The position numbers and the translations under genes are program-made. 33,344 nt of DNA from a bacterium (GTDB taxonomy: Bacteria; Elusimicrobiota; Elusimicrobia; UBA1565), in contig SCTT01000387.1 of NCBI GenBank assembly GCA_004322435.1, positions 1 to 33,344 on the forward strand, in the 5' to 3' direction. Shown here in pieces: positions 1 through 6,903 of this stretch (positions are counted from its first letter, which is position 1; every line of letters begins with the position of its first letter). The notes beneath the pieces are model-generated. The model saw only the letters and a list, made by a program, of their open reading frames with translations, did not search any database and was not told where the DNA came from.

Positions 1-232
1 GGCCTTCCTTGGCGTACTGCCTGAGGAAGGCCCCGCCGCCGTCGACGAGTCCCTGCAGGGCTACCACGTGGACAATCGCGTCGTCATGTTCGCCAAGCCG
101 TACCTCTCGGCGGAGGAACGGAAGGCTTTTCTAGGGGAATTGGAGGGGGAGCTTAGGCGGCTGGGGGATGGGGACGAGAAGAAGGGGGCTGAGGTCGTGG
201 AGAAACGCGTGAAAGCCTTCTGGGGCCTTTAG
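1..232 (+). CDS. C-terminal fragment of an unrecognised protein
   Basis: An open frame enters from the left edge and ends at TAG 230-232, giving about 76 residues (codons begin at base 2). It is not in the ORF track because its start lies outside the window. The fragment is soluble-looking and charged, with an acidic and basic C-terminal helix (GELEGELRRLGDGDEKKGAE) ending VKAFWGL. I recognise no family. GC-rich codon use suits the bulk of the window rather than the following gene. It ends 46 bases before the next start, with no convincing terminator between. Confidence 0.6.
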   Translation, partial: AFLGVLPEEGPAAVDESLQGYHVDNRVVMFAKPYLSAEERKAFLGELEGELRRLGDGDEKKGAEVVEKRVKAFWGL

Positions 233-242
233 CGTCCTGCCC

Positions 243-271
243 TGGACAGAAAGTCACCCCCCAAACAATAC
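243..271 (+). promoter_or_regulatory. Putative promoter of the nuclease-helicase gene
   Basis: TGGACA (243-248), a 17-base spacer and CAATAC (266-271) form a moderate sigma70-like promoter. The -10 ends only 7 bases before the ATG at 279, so the transcript would be nearly leaderless. No Shine-Dalgarno sequence is visible before that ATG. Inference from spacing only. Confidence 0.4.
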
Positions 272-278
272 TCCCGAC

Positions 279-2198
279 ATGTCCACAGACTCGTGCGGTT
301 GGAACTCTGATTTTCAGGCCCTCGGAATGGAGAGTCCGCGCGTCATCCGCATTGCACTCGAAGACTTCGTTAGAAATGTCTCAGCGGAGCAACTTAAGGC
401 CTGGGATGAAGAGATCGATATTCTCCAGCGCGAGACGGGGCATTCTATCGTCAGGGATTCCGCAACTAGACTCTATACCGCGATTCTCGAATATCAACTT
501 CCCTTGGAGTCGCGTCGCCCTGACGTCATATTCCTCCAAAATGGATCTGTCGTCGTAGTCGAATTCAAATCCAAAGGGCGCGCTTCACGCGCCGACCTCG
601 ACCAAGTCGCCGCCTATGCTCGTGATCTCCGCTGCTATCACCGTGAATGTGCCAATCGCGTCGTTCATGCCATCCTCATCCCGACTCGACTGGATCGACC
701 GGGCCGCGAAATCGACGGTGTTCATGTCGCGCCGCCCCACAAACTCCCCGAACTAATCCTTCGCCTGGCAGCCCAAAGCGCTCCAACCATTACACCGGAG
801 CTTTTCTTGCGCGAGGATGCCTATTCCCCCTTACCAACACTGGTCAAGGCAGCCAGAGAGCTATTCCAATCAAAGACCGTGCGAAAGGTGTGGCGCGCCG
901 CGGCTTCCACCGATCCCGCCGTTGACGAAATCACAAGAATTGCCCACGAAGCGCATGCGACAAAGACGCGACGCCTCGTACTCCTAACGGGCGTCCCGGG
1001 GGCGGGAAAGACCCTCGTTGGCTTGCGGTTGGTCCACGCCAAGTTTCTCGACGATCTTGCCGTAGCTAGGGCCGATGGGAAACCCGCGTCACCGGCAGTT
1101 TTTCTCTCCGGCAATGCCCCGCTCGTGCAGGTCCTTCAGTATGAGCTTCGTAGTGCCGGAGGCGAAGGCCGCACCTTCGTCCGGGACGTTAAGAAGTACG
1201 TGTCGACCTATGCCGGCAGACCCAATCTGCGCCCCCCCGAACACCTCCTGGTCTTTGATGAAGCCCAAAGAGCGTGGGACGCGGAAAGGGTTGATGCCGG
1301 CCATCAAGGGGACAGCATCGCCACACGAGGTAAGTCAGAGCCTGAACACTTTGTGGAGTTTGCGGAGCGCATCCCGGATTGGTGCGTCATCGTCGGCCTC
1401 ATCGGAAGTGGCCAGGAAATCCACGTGGGCGAGGAGGGAGGGCTTGGCCAGTGGCGCAAGGCGGTCGAGCAATGCAAGGAGTCTGAGAAATGGGTCATCC
1501 ATGCCCCCCAACAACTAGATGCCATTTTCTCAGGAAGCTCTGCCAAAATCCAGCACCACGACTCTTTAAATCTGACAAAAGAAATCCGATACCACCTGAC
1601 AACCCATATCCATCAATACGTGGAGGGCCTCCTCGAGGGCGCGCCAAGTTCAGAGCTTAAAGAACTTGCGACACAACTTTCGGTTGCTGGTCATCGATTC
1701 CTGGTCACACGAAGCTTGGAGCTTGCCAAACAATACGTCCGAGATCGATACTTGGAGAATGCGGATGCTCGTTATGGTTTAGTTGCGTCGGCCAAAGACA
1801 AGCTTCTCGAAAACTGTGGGGTGCCAAACTCCTTCCAAGACACCAAGCTGCTTAAGGTCGGTCCCTGGTTTTCGGATGGGGAGGACAGCGCGCTTTCCTG
1901 CCGACGGCTCGACAAGGTCGTTACGGAATTCCAAGTACAAGGTCTCGAGTTGGATTGCGCCGTCTTGGCCTGGGGATCCGACTTTATATGGAACGGATCA
2001 AGGTGGTCGAATGATCTGGCGCGTGGATATAAAGACAAGAATGCCGTCAAAGACCCGTTCAAACTCCGTCTGAATTCTTACCGTGTTCTATTGACGCGGG
2101 GACGAGACGGAACAGTAATTTTTGTGCCTGAAGACGCCAGGCTGGACGCGACACATCAACGCTTGTTGGAATGCGGCATGATAGGATTGGAGACCTAA
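279..2198 (+). CDS. PD-(D/E)XK nuclease / DUF2075 helicase-like ATPase
   Basis: A 639-residue protein in two parts. The N-terminal third has a RecB-like nuclease signature: PD at 81-82, the core VVVEFKSK with E95 and K97, then Q109-x3-Y113. The rest is a DUF2075 (schlafen group 3-like) P-loop ATPase. It has Walker A GVPGAGKT (238-245), Walker B LLVFDEAQRAWD (about 323-334), and a C-terminal helicase motif with LLTRGRDGTVIFVP. Proteins of this class are predicted nucleic-acid translocases and are often found in defence loci; here the gene stands alone, with no methylase or partner. Many A/T-rich codons set it apart from its neighbours and suggest horizontal acquisition. Family call is firm, biological role inferred. 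Confidence 0.85.
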   Translation: MSTDSCGWNSDFQALGMESPRVIRIALEDFVRNVSAEQLKAWDEEIDILQRETGHSIVRDSATRLYTAILEYQLPLESRRPDVIFLQNGSVVVVEFKSKGRASRADLDQVAAYARDLRCYHRECANRVVHAILIPTRLDRPGREIDGVHVAPPHKLPELILRLAAQSAPTITPELFLREDAYSPLPTLVKAARELFQSKTVRKVWRAAASTDPAVDEITRIAHEAHATKTRRLVLLTGVPGAGKTLVGLRLVHAKFLDDLAVARADGKPASPAVFLSGNAPLVQVLQYELRSAGGEGRTFVRDVKKYVSTYAGRPNLRPPEHLLVFDEAQRAWDAERVDAGHQGDSIATRGKSEPEHFVEFAERIPDWCVIVGLIGSGQEIHVGEEGGLGQWRKAVEQCKESEKWVIHAPQQLDAIFSGSSAKIQHHDSLNLTKEIRYHLTTHIHQYVEGLLEGAPSSELKELATQLSVAGHRFLVTRSLELAKQYVRDRYLENADARYGLVASAKDKLLENCGVPNSFQDTKLLKVGPWFSDGEDSALSCRRLDKVVTEFQVQGLELDCAVLAWGSDFIWNGSRWSNDLARGYKDKNAVKDPFKLRLNSYRVLLTRGRDGTVIFVPEDARLDATHQRLLECGMIGLET

Positions 2199-2407
2199 TG
2201 TAGTTGTTTAAATTCTCCTTCTTTTTACAAGGCAATCTGTAAAATTGACCCTGGTCGTGCGGGTGTCTCCCGCAATCTGCGGCATCCCCTTCCTTTCGGG
2301 GCCCATGTTGGGGGGACCTCCATTACGAATTTTGCCGTGCCGTACCCCCCAAGGCCGTCCCCTCTCGTCGTAATACCCCCGTTGCACCAAATTCCTATCC
2401 TCTCCCC
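2199..2407. other. Intergenic stretch, no gene seen
   Basis: About 200 bases between the low-GC nuclease-helicase gene and the thermonuclease gene. The first 50 bases are A/T-rich, probably the trailing edge of the acquired segment. The rest has several G6/C6 runs (for example GTTGGGGGGACC and GTACCCCCC) that loosely recall the 47-bp elements further right but lack the GGGAAC-N17-CGTA core. TATCCT at 2396-2401, 6 bases before the next ATG, may be the -10 of the thermonuclease gene. The small ORFs here are not convincing. Confidence 0.4.
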
Positions 2408-2983
2408 ATGCAGCTCCTCCTCCTCACCCTCGCCCTCTCCGCCGCCGCCCACCCCGGGGGCGTCGACGCCGAAGGCTGCCACCGCGACAAGGCCGCCGGC
2501 ACGCGCCACTGCCACCCCGAGCGCGCTGGGACCCGGGCTCCGGTCAAACCCTCCCCGGTCAAAGAGCGTTTCTCCGGCCAAGTCGTCTCCGTCAAAGACG
2601 GCGACACCGTCGAGGTCCTCCGCGCCGGCAAGGCCGTCCGCATCCGCTTAGCCGAGATCGACGCCCCCGAGTCCCGCCAAGACTACGGCACGCAAGCCAA
2701 GAAGTTCCTCTCGAGCCTCGTCTTCGGAAAGACCGTCTCGGTGACCGTCACCGACACGGACCGCTATGGGCGCCTCGTCGCCCACCTCGAACTCGCCGAC
2801 GGACGCGACGCCAACAAGGAGCTGCTCAAGGCCGGCTGGGCGTGGTGGTACCGCCAATACTCCAAAGACGACGAGCTGGGCAGACTCCAGGACGAGGCGC
2901 GCGCCGCGCGGCGCGGCCTGTGGGCCGGCAGCGCCCCCGTCGAGCCGTGGCTGTTCCGGCGCAAGGCCGGCGGCCGAGTCTGA
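2408..2983 (+). CDS. Exported thermonuclease (SNase-like, YHYH-type N-terminus)
   Basis: A 191-residue staphylococcal-nuclease homologue. Residues 1-14 form a short signal peptide. Next comes a His/Cys-rich segment (GCHRDKAAGTRHCH, 23-36), often found ahead of SNase domains and possibly metal-binding. The SNase fold spans about 55-180 and keeps the catalytic set: DGDT (D64, D66), R80 and D85-E88 in RIRLAEIDAPE, and R122 in DRYGR. The family is Ca2+-dependent and cleaves DNA and RNA, here presumably in the periplasm or outside the cell. The ATG lies 6 bases after a TATCCT hexamer, suggesting a leaderless mRNA. It is followed after 21 bases by the tautomerase gene in the same direction, so the two are probably cotranscribed. 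Confidence 0.9.
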   Translation: MQLLLLTLALSAAAHPGGVDAEGCHRDKAAGTRHCHPERAGTRAPVKPSPVKERFSGQVVSVKDGDTVEVLRAGKAVRIRLAEIDAPESRQDYGTQAKKFLSSLVFGKTVSVTVTDTDRYGRLVAHLELADGRDANKELLKAGWAWWYRQYSKDDELGRLQDEARAARRGLWAGSAPVEPWLFRRKAGGRV

Positions 2984-3004
2984 ACAAAAGCCCAGGAGAC
3001 CCCC

Positions 3005-3205
3005 ATGCCCTTCATAAACCTCAAGATGACCCCCGGACCGACGCCCGAACAGAAGGCGCGCTTCATCGAGGCCGTCACGAAGCTGGCCGCCGAGGTGCTC
3101 GGCAAGAACCCCGCGACGACGCACGTCGTCATCGAAGAGGTGCCCGCCGACAGCTGGGGCATCGCCGGCGAGACGGTGGCCGCGCGCAAGAAGCGCGGCG
3201 CCTAG
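3005..3205 (+). CDS. 4-oxalocrotonate tautomerase family protein
   Basis: A 66-residue protein of the usual length for the family. It begins MPFINLKM, so the catalytic Pro becomes the N-terminus after Met removal. The later segment HVVIEEVPADSWGIAGE matches the conserved C-terminal half. These enzymes interconvert enol and keto acids (2-hydroxymuconate type) in aromatic breakdown, but many small paralogues have unknown substrates and nothing nearby indicates an aromatic pathway. A good Shine-Dalgarno (CAGGAG, about 10 bases upstream) fits translation as the second gene behind the thermonuclease. A small hairpin (CCTTCC-GTCGA-GGAAGG, 3219-3235) follows the stop and runs into the first copy of the dispersed element. 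Confidence 0.9.
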   Translation: MPFINLKMTPGPTPEQKARFIEAVTKLAAEVLGKNPATTHVVIEEVPADSWGIAGETVAARKKRGA

Positions 3206-3233
3206 AATCCGCCGCCGGCCTTCCGTCGAGGAA

Positions 3234-3280
3234 GGGAACTAATTCGGGGGGTAAAACGTACGTGTGGGTATGGGCTCCCC
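3234..3280 (+). repeat. Dispersed GGGAAC-N17-CGTA element, copy R1
   Basis: A 47-bp element whose layout is GGGAAC (3234-3239), an A/T stretch, a G6 run, CGTA (3257-3260), a purine-pyrimidine-alternating tract, and a closing CCCC. It matches copies at 4822, 6933 (minus) and 18160. The distance from GGGAAC to CGTA is exactly 17 in all four. It lies upstream of toxin-antitoxin pair 1, with 19 bases between its end and the -35 box. The core resembles an ECF-sigma promoter (-35 GGAAC, -10 CGTA), but conservation also covers the spacer and downstream bases. Confidence 0.85.
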
Positions 3281-3299
3281 AACAACTCAGCCGCCGCCA

Positions 3300-3328
3300 T
3301 TGACGACGAGTAGCTTTCACGCTACTCT
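3300..3328 (+). promoter_or_regulatory. Promoter and operator of toxin-antitoxin pair 1
   Basis: TTGACG (3300-3305), 17-base spacer, TACTCT (3323-3328). An inverted repeat GAGTAGC-TTTCAC-GCTACTC (3308-3327) fills the spacer and overlaps the -10. That is the expected place for autorepression by the antitoxin or the toxin-antitoxin complex. The -10 ends 13 bases before the GTG start, leaving little or no leader. Confidence 0.75.
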
Positions 3329-3341
3329 AGGGATGTGACCG

Positions 3342-3677
3342 GTGGAAGGCGGCGGGGTCGAGCTTCTCCTCTATCGGACCGCTTCCGGGGACTGTCCCGT
3401 CAGGGCTTGGCTGGAGTCCCTGGACGCGCAGGTCGAGGCGCTCGTCGCCAAGCGCTTTGACCGAGTCCGGCGGGGGCTATTCGGGGACACGAAACTCTTA
3501 GGGGGCGGTGTTTGGGAGCTCAAAATAGACGTCGGGCCGGGCTATCGAATCTACTACGGACTGGACGGCCCGCGGGTCGTCGTTCTTCTATGCGCCGGTC
3601 AAAAGGACGCGCAGGAAAGGGACATCGCAAGGGCGCGGGCGTACTGGGAGAGTCACCTGCGGCAGAAGGGTCTATGA
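3342..3677 (+). CDS. HigB/Gp49-like toxin, pair 1
   Basis: A 111-residue member of the phage-derived Gp49-like (DUF891, RelE superfamily) toxin family. Known members are ribosome-dependent mRNA endonucleases. The family signature is clear: CPVRAWLESLD near residue 20, then VWELKIDVGPGYRIYY, VVVLLCAGQKDAQERDI and a C-terminal helix. The start is GTG at 3342, chosen because the promoter ends at 3328 and no in-frame ATG fits; the nearby ATG at 3333 is followed at once by a stop. The stop overlaps the antitoxin start by 4 bases (ATGA), the usual coupling in toxin-first modules. The toxin resembles that of pair 2 more than that of pair 3. Confidence 0.9.
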   Translation: MEGGGVELLLYRTASGDCPVRAWLESLDAQVEALVAKRFDRVRRGLFGDTKLLGGGVWELKIDVGPGYRIYYGLDGPRVVVLLCAGQKDAQERDIARARAYWESHLRQKGL

Positions 3678-3967
3678 GCGGCACGGTCAGATATGAGGAT
3701 TATCTTCACGAGCGGCTCCGGAACCCGGAATTCGCCGTCCTGTATCTCAATGCGAGCTTGGATTCCGACGACGACGGCGACTTCCTGTTCGCCTTGGGCG
3801 AGGTGTCCCGGGCCAACGGCGGCGTGCGTCCGCTAGCCGGGAAGGCGGGGCTCAATCGCGAGCACCTGTTCCGCATGCTCTCGAAGACGGGAAACCCCGG
3901 GCTCCACAGCCTAAGGCAGATCCTCGATGCTCTGGGATTCCGTCTAGAGCTAAAGCGGGCGGCCTAA
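3674..3967 (+). CDS. HigA-like antitoxin (addiction module antidote), pair 1
   Basis: A 97-residue protein starting at the ATG that overlaps the toxin stop. The ORF track starts at 3512 inside the toxin frame, which I reject. It fits the 'probable addiction module antidote' family: an N-terminal YEDYLHERLRNPEFAVLYLN segment, then an XRE-type helix-turn-helix around AGKAGLNREHLFRMLSKTGNP, ending LRQILDALGFRLEL. It should neutralise the upstream toxin and repress the promoter through the 7-6-7 inverted repeat at 3308. It is convergent with the next gene, with 8 bases between stops. A GC-rich hairpin around 3955-3978 may stop transcription from both sides. Confidence 0.9.
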   Translation: MSGTVRYEDYLHERLRNPEFAVLYLNASLDSDDDGDFLFALGEVSRANGGVRPLAGKAGLNREHLFRMLSKTGNPGLHSLRQILDALGFRLELKRAA

Positions 3968-3975
3968 AGCCCGCC

Positions 3976-4728
3976 CTACATCCGCGCGCGCAGGTAGGCT
4001 TCCTCGGCCGGGTCCATGAAGGCGCTCAAATCCCCGCGGCGCCCGGCCTGCCATTCGATGTACACGAGCTCCACGCAGACGGCCCAGTACTCCCGGCCGG
4101 ACTTGGCGGCGTGGAGGTCCTCGCCGTGGCGGCGCGGCAGGCGCAGCGCGCCCAACAGCTGCCGCGCCCGCGGGGAGAGCGGCCGGCTGTCGTCGTCCTC
4201 GGGGCCGCGCGAGCGCCAGACCTCCACCCAGAACGCCGCCAGCGCGTCGCGGTAGGCGGGGGTGTCGTGGCGCAGGGCCATGAAGGCGTTGACCGTGCCG
4301 CGGTCGATGAACTCGAGCGTGTGAGCCAGCTCATGGGCGAGGATGGCGGCCATGTCCTTGCCGGCGGGGGCGTAGAGCGTGATGGCGCCGTCGCCGGCGC
4401 TCGTGCCGTCGGCGGGCGAGCTTGCGGGCAGGTCCTCCCAGACGAGCTTGGGCGGGCGGGCCGGGGCGACGAGCTTGGGCATGCGGCCGAGGAGGCCCGC
4501 CAGCGTCGAGAGCACCTCGCGGCGGCGCTCTTCGGGGCAGGGTTTGCCGGAGCAGGTGACGGATACGGTCTCGGGGGTGAGGCCGTAGGCGGCCAGCGCG
4601 GCGGTTTGGCGGGCGTCGCGCGCGGCGGCGAAGTCCGCCACGGCCGCGCGGGCGCGAGCGGCCGGGACGGCCATTTGGGCCCGCGCCGGAGAGGCGAGCA
4701 GGAACGGGAGCAGCCAGGCGGCCCTCAT
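3976..4728 (-). CDS. Exported putative zinc metallopeptidase-like protein
   Basis: About 250 residues from the ATG at 4728. The ORF track starts seven codons earlier, but MRAAWLLPFLLASPARAQ from the inner Met is a clean signal peptide (cleavage near ARA/Q). A TACCCT hexamer (4735-4740) lies six bases upstream of this ATG, suggesting leaderless expression. The mid-protein segment AAILAHELAHTLEF carries HExxH-like spacing (HELAH), the zinc-binding motif of gluzincin and metzincin peptidases. A later ELVYIEW could supply a glutamate ligand. No named family is recognised beyond that. It stands alone between two toxin-antitoxin pairs on the opposite strand, with no operon partner. Confidence 0.75.
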   Translation of the reverse strand: MRAAWLLPFLLASPARAQMAVPAARARAAVADFAAARDARQTAALAAYGLTPETVSVTCSGKPCPEERRREVLSTLAGLLGRMPKLVAPARPPKLVWEDLPASSPADGTSAGDGAITLYAPAGKDMAAILAHELAHTLEFIDRGTVNAFMALRHDTPAYRDALAAFWVEVWRSRGPEDDDSRPLSPRARQLLGALRLPRRHGEDLHAAKSGREYWAVCVELVYIEWQAGRRGDLSAFMDPAEEAYLRARM

Positions 4729-4821
4729 AGAGTCAGGGTAGCCGCCCAAGCCCCCGCGGGGCAGGGCCGTGCGGCCTAGGGGAAAACCGGCGTTGGGCCT
4801 ACCATCCGGACCCGAGGACGA

Positions 4822-4868
4822 GGGAACTAAAACGGGGGGTCAAGCGTACGTGTATGTATGAGCACCCC
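4822..4868 (+). repeat. Dispersed GGGAAC-N17-CGTA element, copy R2
   Basis: 47 bp, aligned end to end with R1: GGGAAC (4822-4827), AAAA, G6, TC, CGTA (4845-4848), then a 17-base strictly alternating purine-pyrimidine tract starting at GCGTACGTG, and closing CCCC. It ends 7 bases before the -35 box of toxin-antitoxin pair 2. Confidence 0.85.
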
Positions 4869-4875
4869 AAGGGGC

Positions 4876-4903
4876 TTGACGTATGTAACCTATAGGTTAT
4901 ACT
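4876..4903 (+). promoter_or_regulatory. Promoter and operator of toxin-antitoxin pair 2
   Basis: TTGACG (4876-4881), 16-base spacer, TATACT (4898-4903). A perfect 14-bp palindrome TAACCTATAGGTTA (4886-4899) covers the spacer and the first bases of the -10. The ATG follows 4 bases after the -10, so the toxin mRNA should be leaderless. The operator is unrelated in sequence to that of pair 1. Confidence 0.8.
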
Positions 4904-4907
4904 TGTT

Positions 4908-5234
4908 ATGAAGGCTCCCTTCGAGCTGCGGCGATACCGGGACTCCGATGGACGGTGCCCGTTTTCTGAATGGATTTCGGGTTTGGACGACCCGACGGCG
5001 GCGCGGGTGATGGCGTACGTCGACAGGATGAAGGGTGGGAATTTTGGGAAGTCCAAGCCGGTCGGAAGCGGCGTCTCGGAGCTCAAGATCGACTTCGGGC
5101 CGGGCTTCCGGGTGTATTACGTCCGGGACGGCGACGTCATCGTCGTGCTCCTCTGCGGCGGGAATAAGGGTTCGCAGGGAGCGGATATCCGGAAAGCGAT
5201 GGGATACGCGGCCGATTACAGGGATAGACTATGA
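4908..5234 (+). CDS. HigB/Gp49-like toxin, pair 2
   Basis: A 108-residue Gp49-like/RelE-superfamily toxin. It has CPFSEWISGLDD near the N-terminus, SELKIDFGPGFRVYY in the centre, and IVVLLCGGNKGSQGADIRKA near the C-terminus, matching toxin 1 segment for segment. The presumed activity is ribosome-associated mRNA cleavage, from family knowledge. The start is fixed by the promoter: the -10 ends at 4903 and MKAPFEL follows at once with no room for a ribosome-binding site. Its stop overlaps the antitoxin start by 4 bases. Confidence 0.9.
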   Translation: MKAPFELRRYRDSDGRCPFSEWISGLDDPTAARVMAYVDRMKGGNFGKSKPVGSGVSELKIDFGPGFRVYYVRDGDVIVVLLCGGNKGSQGADIRKAMGYAADYRDRL

Positions 5235-5545
5235 AACGCAAAGCGTCCTACGTTTCGCATGACGAGGAACAGATTCGCGAGTTCCGCGCGCGCCCGAAGC
5301 TCGCGTTGGAGTACCTCAACGCCGCCATCCAGGTGGCATTCGAGGAGAACGACTCCGAGCTCGTTCTCACGGCCCTGGCCACGGTGACGAAGGCCTACGG
5401 CATCAACCGTGTGGCCAAGGACGCCGACCTCAAGCGCGAAAGCCTGCACCGTATGCTCTCCCGGCGGGGAAACCCGGAGTGGAAGAGCATGTTCCGCGTG
5501 ATGAGGGCGCTTCATGTCCGCCCCAACATCGTCCCGGCCATTTAG
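5231..5545 (+). CDS. HigA-like antitoxin (addiction module antidote), pair 2
   Basis: A 104-residue antidote protein coupled to the toxin by an ATGA overlap. It shares the layout of antitoxin 1: an N-terminal region with RPKLALEYLNAAIQVAFEEND, then a helix-turn-helix around VAKDADLKRESLHRMLSRRGNPEW, then a final helix. It should bind the toxin and the TAACCTATAGGTTA operator. The two antitoxins are clearly related but diverged, so the pairs are probably old paralogues or independent arrivals rather than a recent tandem duplication. The next gene starts 54 bases on from its own promoter. Confidence 0.88.
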   Translation: MKRKASYVSHDEEQIREFRARPKLALEYLNAAIQVAFEENDSELVLTALATVTKAYGINRVAKDADLKRESLHRMLSRRGNPEWKSMFRVMRALHVRPNIVPAI

Positions 5546-5587
5546 GGGATGTAGGAGCCGGCAGGGCCGCGACGCGGGCCGCGGCGC

Positions 5588-5593
5588 TATAAT
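5588..5593 (+). promoter_or_regulatory. Consensus -10 box of the HAD hydrolase gene
   Basis: A perfect TATAAT in a very GC-rich setting, ending 6 bases before the ATG at 5600. No clear -35 is seen at the right distance. The spacing puts the transcription start at or next to the A of the ATG. Confidence 0.6.
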
Positions 5594-5599
5594 CCCGCT

Positions 5600-6253
5600 A
5601 TGACGCCCCCGAGGGCTTTCTTGTTCGACATGGACGGCGTCCTCTGCCACAACATGCCCGCCCACGAGGAAGCCTGGCGGCGCTTCTTCCGCGCCCGCGG
5701 CATCGAGATAGACTTAAAAGACTTCCGCGAGAACACCATGGGCCGCCCCACCCGCGAGGTCCTGCGCTATTACTTGAAGCGCGACGTGCCTCCCGCCGAG
5801 GCGGCGGCGCTGGCCCACGTCAAGGAAACCCTCTACCGCAGGCTCTACGGCCCCAAGCGCCGCGCGCTGCCCGGACTGCGCGCCCTGCTGCGGGAAGGCC
5901 GGCGCCGCGGCTGCCGCCTGGGCGTGGGCACGGGCTCCAAGGACGACAACGTGACGTTCATCTTAGACGGGATGAGCCTGCGCGCGAGCTTCGACGCGGT
6001 GGTCGACGGGGGGATGGTCAAGAAGGGCAAGCCCGACCCCGAGACCTGGCTCATCTTGGCCGACAAGCTCAAGACCCGCCCCAAAGACTGCGTCGTCTTC
6101 GAGGACTCGCTTCTGGGCGAGGAGGCCGCGCGCCGCGCCGGGATGGCGGTGGTGGGGGTCACGACCTCGCACCGGGCCCAGGAGTTCCGTCACGCGCGTC
6201 TGCGCGTGCGGGACTTTCGAAGACTGAGCGTCCGCCGGGCCCTAGCGGAATAA
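5600..6253 (+). CDS. HAD-superfamily hydrolase, beta-phosphoglucomutase/phosphatase-like
   Basis: A 217-residue HAD protein with all four motifs intact. Motif I is FLFDMDGVL (nucleophile D10, acid-base D12), motif II is GVGTGSKD (T111), motif III is KKGKPDP (K144), and motif IV is VVFEDS (D169). Residues about 16-85 form a helical C1 cap, and GKPDP plus FEDS are typical of the beta-PGM/GPH branch. It probably acts on a small sugar phosphate or similar phosphomonoester, or as a phosphosugar mutase; the substrate cannot be read from sequence. It is monocistronic, ending seven bases before the convergent stop of antitoxin 3. The start is chosen from the TATAAT box just upstream. Confidence 0.88.
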   Translation: MTPPRAFLFDMDGVLCHNMPAHEEAWRRFFRARGIEIDLKDFRENTMGRPTREVLRYYLKRDVPPAEAAALAHVKETLYRRLYGPKRRALPGLRALLREGRRRGCRLGVGTGSKDDNVTFILDGMSLRASFDAVVDGGMVKKGKPDPETWLILADKLKTRPKDCVVFEDSLLGEEAARRAGMAVVGVTTSHRAQEFRHARLRVRDFRRLSVRRALAE

Positions 6254-6260
6254 AGCCGGG

Positions 6261-6569
6261 TCAGCCGTGCGGCAATTCGGCCCGCAGCGCCTTGCAGACC
6301 TTCGCCACCAGGGCCAGGTTCGGGGCGACCTTCCCGGTCAGCAGGTTGTAGGTCGAGCGCCTGGGGATGTGGTGCCGCTTCTCGAGTTGGGTCTTGTTGA
6401 GGTGGCGCAGGCTGGCGGCCAGGACCTCCGCGGCGGAGTCGGCGTCGCCTTCTTCGAGGCATTCCATGAAGGTCTTGAAGACCAGTTCGCTGTTGGCCAG
6501 GGTCTTCGACGTGTCGTGGTCGAGGAGGCGGCCCTTGCCGGTCTTCTTGCGGTCAGTTCTCGAGGTCAT
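6261..6569 (-). CDS. Helix-turn-helix antitoxin, pair 3
   Basis: A 102-residue second gene of the third module. Its start lies 17 bases inside the toxin 3' end. The C-terminal half looks like an XRE-type DNA-binding domain (LNKTQLEKRHHIPRRSTYNLLTGK would span recognition helices, then NLALVAKVCKALRAEL). The N-terminal half is charged (TSRTDRKKTGKGRLLDHD) with a helix EGDADSAAEVLAAS. It is more distant from antitoxins 1 and 2 than they are from each other. It presumably represses the promoter through the perfect 10-2-10 inverted repeat at 6904-6925. An earlier internal start is possible. Confidence 0.82.
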   Translation of the reverse strand: MTSRTDRKKTGKGRLLDHDTSKTLANSELVFKTFMECLEEGDADSAAEVLAASLRHLNKTQLEKRHHIPRRSTYNLLTGKVAPNLALVAKVCKALRAELPHG

Positions 6570-6870
6570 GTTCGTACTCCGCCTTCAGGCGTCGCGCTTT
6601 GCGGATGTCGCCTTTCTGCGTGCCCTTGAAGCCTCCCCACAAGACGAGGACGTCGATCCCCTGGATGCGTTTGCGCGAGTAGTAAATGCGCATGCCGTTG
6701 GCCCATTTGAACTCCAGGAGCCCCTCGCCAAGGTCCCGCGAGGCGCCGAAATGGCCTTGTTTGGCCCGGTCCAGGCGGGCATCGACCCGCGTCCGTTCGG
6801 TCTCGGAGAGCTCGGAGTACCAGTCATGGAATTCGGGGGTCTTTTTGAGGACCAGGGAGGGCTCGCTCAT
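6553..6870 (-). CDS. HigB/RelE-like toxin, pair 3
   Basis: A 105-residue RelE/HigB-like toxin of the Gp49-like group. It has FHDWYSELSETERTRVDARLDRAK near the N-terminus, then LLEFKWANGMRIYYSRK and VLVLWGGFKGTQKGDIRKA, the same order as toxins 1 and 2 but with many substitutions. It carries more Lys and Arg in the second half, as in mRNA-binding toxins. Toxin-first order is shared with the other two modules. The predicted transcription start is about 25 bases upstream of the ATG, so unlike the other two this mRNA has a short leader (AGGAAG is present but rather far away). Confidence 0.88.
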   Translation of the reverse strand: MSEPSLVLKKTPEFHDWYSELSETERTRVDARLDRAKQGHFGASRDLGEGLLEFKWANGMRIYYSRKRIQGIDVLVLWGGFKGTQKGDIRKARRLKAEYEHDLEN

Positions 6871-6903
6871 GGCACGCTCGAGCCGGAGCTTCCTGGTTCA
6901 ATG

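Noticed and set aside
2300-2376. Possible further copies of the GGGAAC-N17-CGTA element (G6/C6 runs, GTAATGGAG on the minus strand)
   Set aside because: The GGGAAC and CGTA blocks are missing at the fixed spacing, so likeness rests only on G-runs.
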